This document shows, piece after piece, positions 60,096-64,000 of a stretch of 64,000 nt of DNA (positions within the stretch are counted from its first letter, which is position 1; each line of letters begins with the position of its first letter). Below the pieces are notes generated by a model. That model saw only the letters and a list, made by a program, of their open reading frames with translations, was not told the origin of the DNA and did not search any database. The stretch covers positions 62,001-126,000 of the forward strand of contig NZ_FOLL01000009.1 of the NCBI RefSeq assembly GCF_900112315.1. Direction: 5' to 3'. The stretch is from Parapedobacter composti. Lineage in GTDB: Bacteria > Bacteroidota > Bacteroidia > Sphingobacteriales > Sphingobacteriaceae. The translations under genes were made by a program, and so were the position numbers.

Positions 60096-61220
60096 TCAAA
60101 TCCCTTTTTCCCGTCGGATATGGATGTCAAAAAAACGCAACTTTCGCTCAGGGATGTTGGGGAAGGCTTCCATAGTTACCGTCAACGTATCATCGATGTA
60201 AGCCCCCTCAGCATATGAGGGAAACCAGAAATCCACCCACTTCAAGCCTTCCAACAGTGCGTTGGCGTAGCGTTTATCCGCAAAGGTGCTCTTCATTTTA
60301 ACGTTCCCCGGCACGCCATGTTTACTTACGTTAACCGTAAATTCGATTTTCGACGGCAATGGCATTTCCTCCAGTTCGCCGAACCAGTCTTCCAAATGTT
60401 TGCCCAGGTAAGCGGTAAACCCCGAATACGCATCAATCGTGCATGGTTTACCGTTCATTTCCACGGCCCTGTTGAAAAAGTCCACTGGTACCAGCGCATA
60501 CCGCGGCGCATCGTGGAACAGTTCGTTCGGGTACGCGTCATATCCGCTGACGAACTTGCCATGCTGGTAAAATTCATACCCCGCATCTTCCTTCCTCCCC
60601 CCATCAAACACATACTCGATCGCCCACGCCCCATGCGGTCGTCCCTCCACTACTCTTCCTTTACGATTGTACCGGATATAGCCGAATGGGTTATAACCAT
60701 CCGCCGTCACCTCAAACTCGTACCGGCCTTTCCCGTTAACGACCCGATGACGCCCCCGCTGGTCCCAAAAATTATGGATAAACACTCCGCCGGCGCCAAA
60801 CTCCACCTCGAGCAACGGTTTTCCGTCCGGATAATAATATTTCCACATCCCCTGGGGCAGGTCGTGCTGAAAGGTCACGTCCCATTTCAACTGACCGTTG
60901 GAGTGGTAAGCCCTAAACTGACCGTCCTTTTTGCCATCGCGGTAGCTACCGCGCAGTACGGCGCGTCCTTGGTTATTAAAGTCGGTAAATTCGTCGATGA
61001 ACATCCGTTTACGGAAATCGTAATACCCCACCCGTTCAATGGCCTTAAACTGGCAATGCTTGTCGGCTAAGTAATACTGGTCGTCATAGAAAAACCGGGT
61101 CATACCATTAGGGGCGTCTTCATAATACACCGGCTCGCTGTGCAAAGCCGTATCCTGGCCGCCCGACACATCCGCCGGAGACCCTGTCCATACCAACCAT
61201 GCCCACAACAAGACGTTCAT
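60096..61220 (-). CDS. Exported MORN/YwqK-repeat protein
   Basis: The ATG at 61220 overlaps the polA stop (TGATG) and starts a signal peptide (MNVLLWAWLVWTGSPADVSG); the ORF's first ATG is at 61238. 374 residues: MORN/YwqK-like repeats around residues 85-200 (GSYRDGKKDGQFRAYHSNGQ, LPQGMWKYYYPDGKPLLEVE, GRPHGAWAIEYVFDGG) and a C-terminal domain like TonB-type C-termini (KIEFTVNVSKHGVPGNVKMK, ANALLEGLKWVDFWFP). Envelope location. Function unknown. Translationally coupled to polA. Confidence 0.8.
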   Translation of the reverse strand: MNVLLWAWLVWTGSPADVSGGQDTALHSEPVYYEDAPNGMTRFFYDDQYYLADKHCQFKAIERVGYYDFRKRMFIDEFTDFNNQGRAVLRGSYRDGKKDGQFRAYHSNGQLKWDVTFQHDLPQGMWKYYYPDGKPLLEVEFGAGGVFIHNFWDQRGRHRVVNGKGRYEFEVTADGYNPFGYIRYNRKGRVVEGRPHGAWAIEYVFDGGRKEDAGYEFYQHGKFVSGYDAYPNELFHDAPRYALVPVDFFNRAVEMNGKPCTIDAYSGFTAYLGKHLEDWFGELEEMPLPSKIEFTVNVSKHGVPGNVKMKSTFADKRYANALLEGLKWVDFWFPSYAEGAYIDDTLTVTMEAFPNIPERKLRFFDIHIRREKGI

Positions 61221-64000
61221 CAGTGCGCTTCCAGCCAATTCCTTCCTTCACCCAATTCCACCACGATGGGTACGGCCATGGTCAAGGCATTTTTCATGTG
61301 CCGCTCCACCAGCTCCCTAAACTCCGCCACCTCCTCCAAGGGCACATCAAACACCAATTCATCGTGCACCTGCATGGTCATTTTCCCACGCAGCCGTTTT
61401 TGATTGATTTCCTCGTAAATACCGATCATCGCCACCTTAATCATATCCGCTGCCGATCCCTGAATCGGCGCATTGATGGCATTCCGCTCAGCAAACCCAC
61501 GTACGGTCTGGTTGGCTGAATTGATATCCCTCAAATAGCGGCGGCGTTTCAGCAGCGTCTCCACATAACCATGTTCCTTCGCGAAGTTGATGGTATCATT
61601 CATGTATCGTTTAATTCCGGGGTACTGGGTAAAATACTGGTCAATGATTTGCGCGGCTTCTGTACGGGGTATACCCAGATTTTGCGATAAACCAAAGGCC
61701 GATTGCCCGTAAATAATGCCGAAGTTGACCGCCTTGGCATTCCGGCGCTGTTCGGCCGTCACCGCCTCCAAGGGTACCCCATAAACCTTTGCAGCCGTAG
61801 CCCGATGCACGTCCAGCCCCTTAGAAAAAGCCTCCAGCATACCTTCGTCGCCGCTCATGTGGGCTACCAGCCGCAATTCAATCTGCGAATAGTCGGCCGA
61901 AAGGATCACATGTTCATCATCCCTCGGTATGAAGGCTTTCCGTATTTCCCGTCCCCGTTCAGTCCGGATAGGAATATTTTGCAAGTTGGGATTGGTTGAA
62001 CTGAGCCGTCCCGTAGCGGCTACCGCCTGGTTATACGAAGTATGCACCCGGCCGGTCACCGGATTAAGCAATGCCGGCAATGCGTCCACATAAGTCGATT
62101 TCAGCTTCTGCAACTGCCTAAACTCCAATATATCCTTTACGATATCACTCTTGGATGCCAGGGCCAGCAAAACATCCTCTCCGGTTTTATACTGTCCGGT
62201 TTTTGTTTTTTTGGCTTTGGGGTCAAGCTTCAGCTTTTCGAACAGCACCTCTCCCAGTTGTTTGGGCGAAGCGATATTAAACCGTACGCCCGCTTTTTCA
62301 TAGATGGTTTTCTCAATGGCTGCACTGTCTCGTTGCAGCGTTTCCGAGAGCTGCCGCAGCACCGGCACATCGATATTCACTCCGGTCTGTTCCATGCCAG
62401 CCAGCACATAAACCAGCGGAAACTCCACTTTACGGGCCAGGTCGGCCGCCTCGGCCTTTTCCAGCAATGGCTCAAACACCTTCTTCAGCTGCAGGGTAAT
62501 ATCCGCATCTTCGGCCGCATATTCCTTGATGGCTTCCAGATCAACATCCTGCATATTTCCCTGGTTCTTACCTTTCGGCCCGATTAGGTCGGTAATCGGC
62601 ACCGGGGTATAGCCCAGGTAATTCTCGGCCAGCAAATCCATGCCGTGCCGGGTATCGGGGTCAATGAGGTAATGGGCCAGCATCGTATCAAACAGCGCAC
62701 CTTTCACCGTAATCCCGTACCGGGCCAGCAACAGGATATCAAACTTTGTGTTTTGGCCCACTTTCTCAATGGCTTCGTTTTCGAAAACCGGTTTGAATGA
62801 GCTAAGCACCCCCAAACAAGCCTCCCTATCCGGTGGCGTCGGCACGTACCACGCTTTTCCCGGTTCTATGGCAAAAGAAAGCCCCACCATATCGGCCGTG
62901 TTGGCATCCGTGCCGGTTGTCTCCGTATCAAAGCAAAAGCTCGGCTGTTCTGCCAGCAATGCAGCCAATTCGTGCTGTTTTTCGGTAGTGTCCGCCAAAA
63001 AGTATTCATGTGGTGTGTTATGAATGTGCTTGCCTACCGGGGGAGGTTCGTACGTTGCTGCAACCGGGGTTTCCGCGCCTTCCACTGCATTGCCGAACAA
63101 ATCCATCTGCGCCCCTACGGAAGCTTTGGTTTCCAACACATTGAAGCCCTCGCCGAACACCCGCTTGCCCAAGGTGCGGAATTCCAATTCCGCAAACAAG
63201 GGCTCCAACACTTCCGGGTTCGGCTCACGCAACGCCAACCGTTCTTCGTCCAGTGTAATGGGTACATCCAATTGGATGGTCGCCAGCTTTTTGGAAATTA
63301 ACCCCTGCTCACCGAAAATCTCCACCTTTTCGCGCTGCTTGCCTTTGAGCTGATCGGCATTAGCCAATAGGTTCTCAACAGAGCCGAAGCGCTGGATCAA
63401 CTCCTTAGCGGTCTTTTCCCCGATGCCCGGAATACCCGGTATATTGTCTACGGAATCACCCCAAAGACCAAGGATATCGATAACCTGTCTGACGTCGGTC
63501 ACCTCCCATTTCGCCAATATCTCCTTTACCCCCAGTATTTCGGCTCCATTGCCCATCCGGGCGGGCTTATAGATAAAAATACGGTCCGACACCAACTGCC
63601 CGAAATCTTTATCCGGAGTCATGCAATACACGGTAAAACCCTGTTGTTCGGCCTGCTTGGCCAACGTACCGATGATGTCATCGGCTTCATAGCCATCCAA
63701 GGTAATGAGCGGAATGTTAAACCCTTCCACAATTTGATACACATAGGGGATTGCCGCCGCCAAATCTTCCGGAATTGCCTGCCTGTTGGCTTTGTATTGT
63801 TCGAACTCCGCGTGGCGGTTGGTGGGGGCCATCGTATCGAATACCACTGCAATATGGGTAGGCTGCTGGTTCTTCAACACCTCCAGCAACGTATTGATAA
63901 ACCCAAAGATTGCCGAGGTATTAAACCCTGCCGAAGTAAGCCTTGGGGTTTTACTCAGTGCAAAATATGCCCTGTATATCAAGGCCATCCCATCCAATAA
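61220..64000 (-). CDS. polA: DNA polymerase I, N-terminus cut by the window edge
   Basis: About 925 residues visible; the frame is open to the right edge and the family's first ~5 residues are missing. 5'-3' exonuclease (residues 1-290: DGYEADDIIGTLAKQAEQQG, LWGDSVDNIPGIPGIGEKTA), intact proofreading 3'-5' exonuclease (from ~345: FCFDTETTGTDANTADMVGL; VGQNTKFDILLLARYGI; DADITL) and polymerase domain (SADYSQIELRLVAHMSGDEG, RNAKAVNFGIIYGQSAFGLS, MQVHDELVFDV). Complete family A polymerase for repair and Okazaki-fragment processing. Confidence 0.97.
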   Translation of the reverse strand, partial: LLDGMALIYRAYFALSKTPRLTSAGFNTSAIFGFINTLLEVLKNQQPTHIAVVFDTMAPTNRHAEFEQYKANRQAIPEDLAAAIPYVYQIVEGFNIPLITLDGYEADDIIGTLAKQAEQQGFTVYCMTPDKDFGQLVSDRIFIYKPARMGNGAEILGVKEILAKWEVTDVRQVIDILGLWGDSVDNIPGIPGIGEKTAKELIQRFGSVENLLANADQLKGKQREKVEIFGEQGLISKKLATIQLDVPITLDEERLALREPNPEVLEPLFAELEFRTLGKRVFGEGFNVLETKASVGAQMDLFGNAVEGAETPVAATYEPPPVGKHIHNTPHEYFLADTTEKQHELAALLAEQPSFCFDTETTGTDANTADMVGLSFAIEPGKAWYVPTPPDREACLGVLSSFKPVFENEAIEKVGQNTKFDILLLARYGITVKGALFDTMLAHYLIDPDTRHGMDLLAENYLGYTPVPITDLIGPKGKNQGNMQDVDLEAIKEYAAEDADITLQLKKVFEPLLEKAEAADLARKVEFPLVYVLAGMEQTGVNIDVPVLRQLSETLQRDSAAIEKTIYEKAGVRFNIASPKQLGEVLFEKLKLDPKAKKTKTGQYKTGEDVLLALASKSDIVKDILEFRQLQKLKSTYVDALPALLNPVTGRVHTSYNQAVAATGRLSSTNPNLQNIPIRTERGREIRKAFIPRDDEHVILSADYSQIELRLVAHMSGDEGMLEAFSKGLDVHRATAAKVYGVPLEAVTAEQRRNAKAVNFGIIYGQSAFGLSQNLGIPRTEAAQIIDQYFTQYPGIKRYMNDTINFAKEHGYVETLLKRRRYLRDINSANQTVRGFAERNAINAPIQGSAADMIKVAMIGIYEEINQKRLRGKMTMQVHDELVFDVPLEEVAEFRELVERHMKNALTMAVPIVVELGEGRNWLEAH

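Noticed and set aside
60318-61070. 250-residue plus-strand frame
   Set aside because: Antisense to the MORN-repeat gene; no domain or start signal.
1-64000. Insertion sequences, prophage, tRNA or rRNA genes
   Set aside because: None of their hallmark proteins, terminal repeats or conserved RNA sequences was seen.

Overview
The window looks like chromosome from a Bacteroidota, most likely a Sphingobacteriaceae member of moderate G+C (Parapedobacter-like). Supporting signs are a 1098-residue SecA with a C-terminal SEC-C zinc tail, an OmpA protein with TSP3-type acidic repeats, mqnD (futalosine menaquinone route), a pit/DUF47 pair, a perfect Bacteroidetes -7 box (TAnnTTTG) at ompA, and several polysaccharide-degradation and Gfo/Idh genes. 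No rRNA, tRNA, CRISPR array, insertion sequence or phage gene was seen. The genus is an inference; no 16S is present.

Bases 1-44,600 are accessory and read like a general-stress / compatible-solute island. Alpha-glucan and trehalose enzymes are spread through it: GlgX, a TreY-MalQ fusion, an exported and a cytosolic TreS-type GH13 enzyme, a fused OtsA-OtsB and a GH15 enzyme. Between them lie families typical of osmotic, oxidative or stationary-phase regulons: two SPW-repeat membrane proteins, DUF2383 (PA2169-like), DUF4142, Mn-catalase, a DUF892 ferritin-like protein, YetF/DUF421, two zinc alcohol dehydrogenases, three SDRs, an MBL hydrolase and a Rieske-tailed oxidoreductase. An orphan ECF sigma factor sits near the middle. 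A degraded polysaccharide-utilisation segment (PL8, GH88, a broken heparinase-like gene, an unassigned 780-residue protein, and a Gfo/Idh oxidoreductase nearby) occupies 16.4-24.5 kb.

Bases 44,700-64,000 are mostly core genes, all on the minus strand: metallophosphoesterase, nucleotidyltransferase-like, GNAT, a degenerate thiamine-pyrophosphokinase-like protein, M20 amidohydrolase, SPOR protein, SecA, surE-small membrane protein-mqnD, csbD, ompA, pit-DUF47 with a PhoR-like kinase, psd, a MORN-repeat protein and polA (cut by the window edge).

The most striking points are: (1) a 16-unit, 7-bp tandem repeat inside mqnD whose unit variants avoid TGA exactly in the coding phase; (2) a TreY-MalQ fusion inside a glucan-to-trehalose stress island without treZ; (3) the GH88/heparinase wreck joined at an A7 tract; (4) a C7 tract that makes the Mn-catalase frame run through a perfect 13-bp terminator hairpin; (5) TTAACA direct repeats at 11-bp period in place of a -33 element in front of the phosphate-transport genes; and (6) a small conserved-looking gene at 12.15 kb broken by a frameshift.
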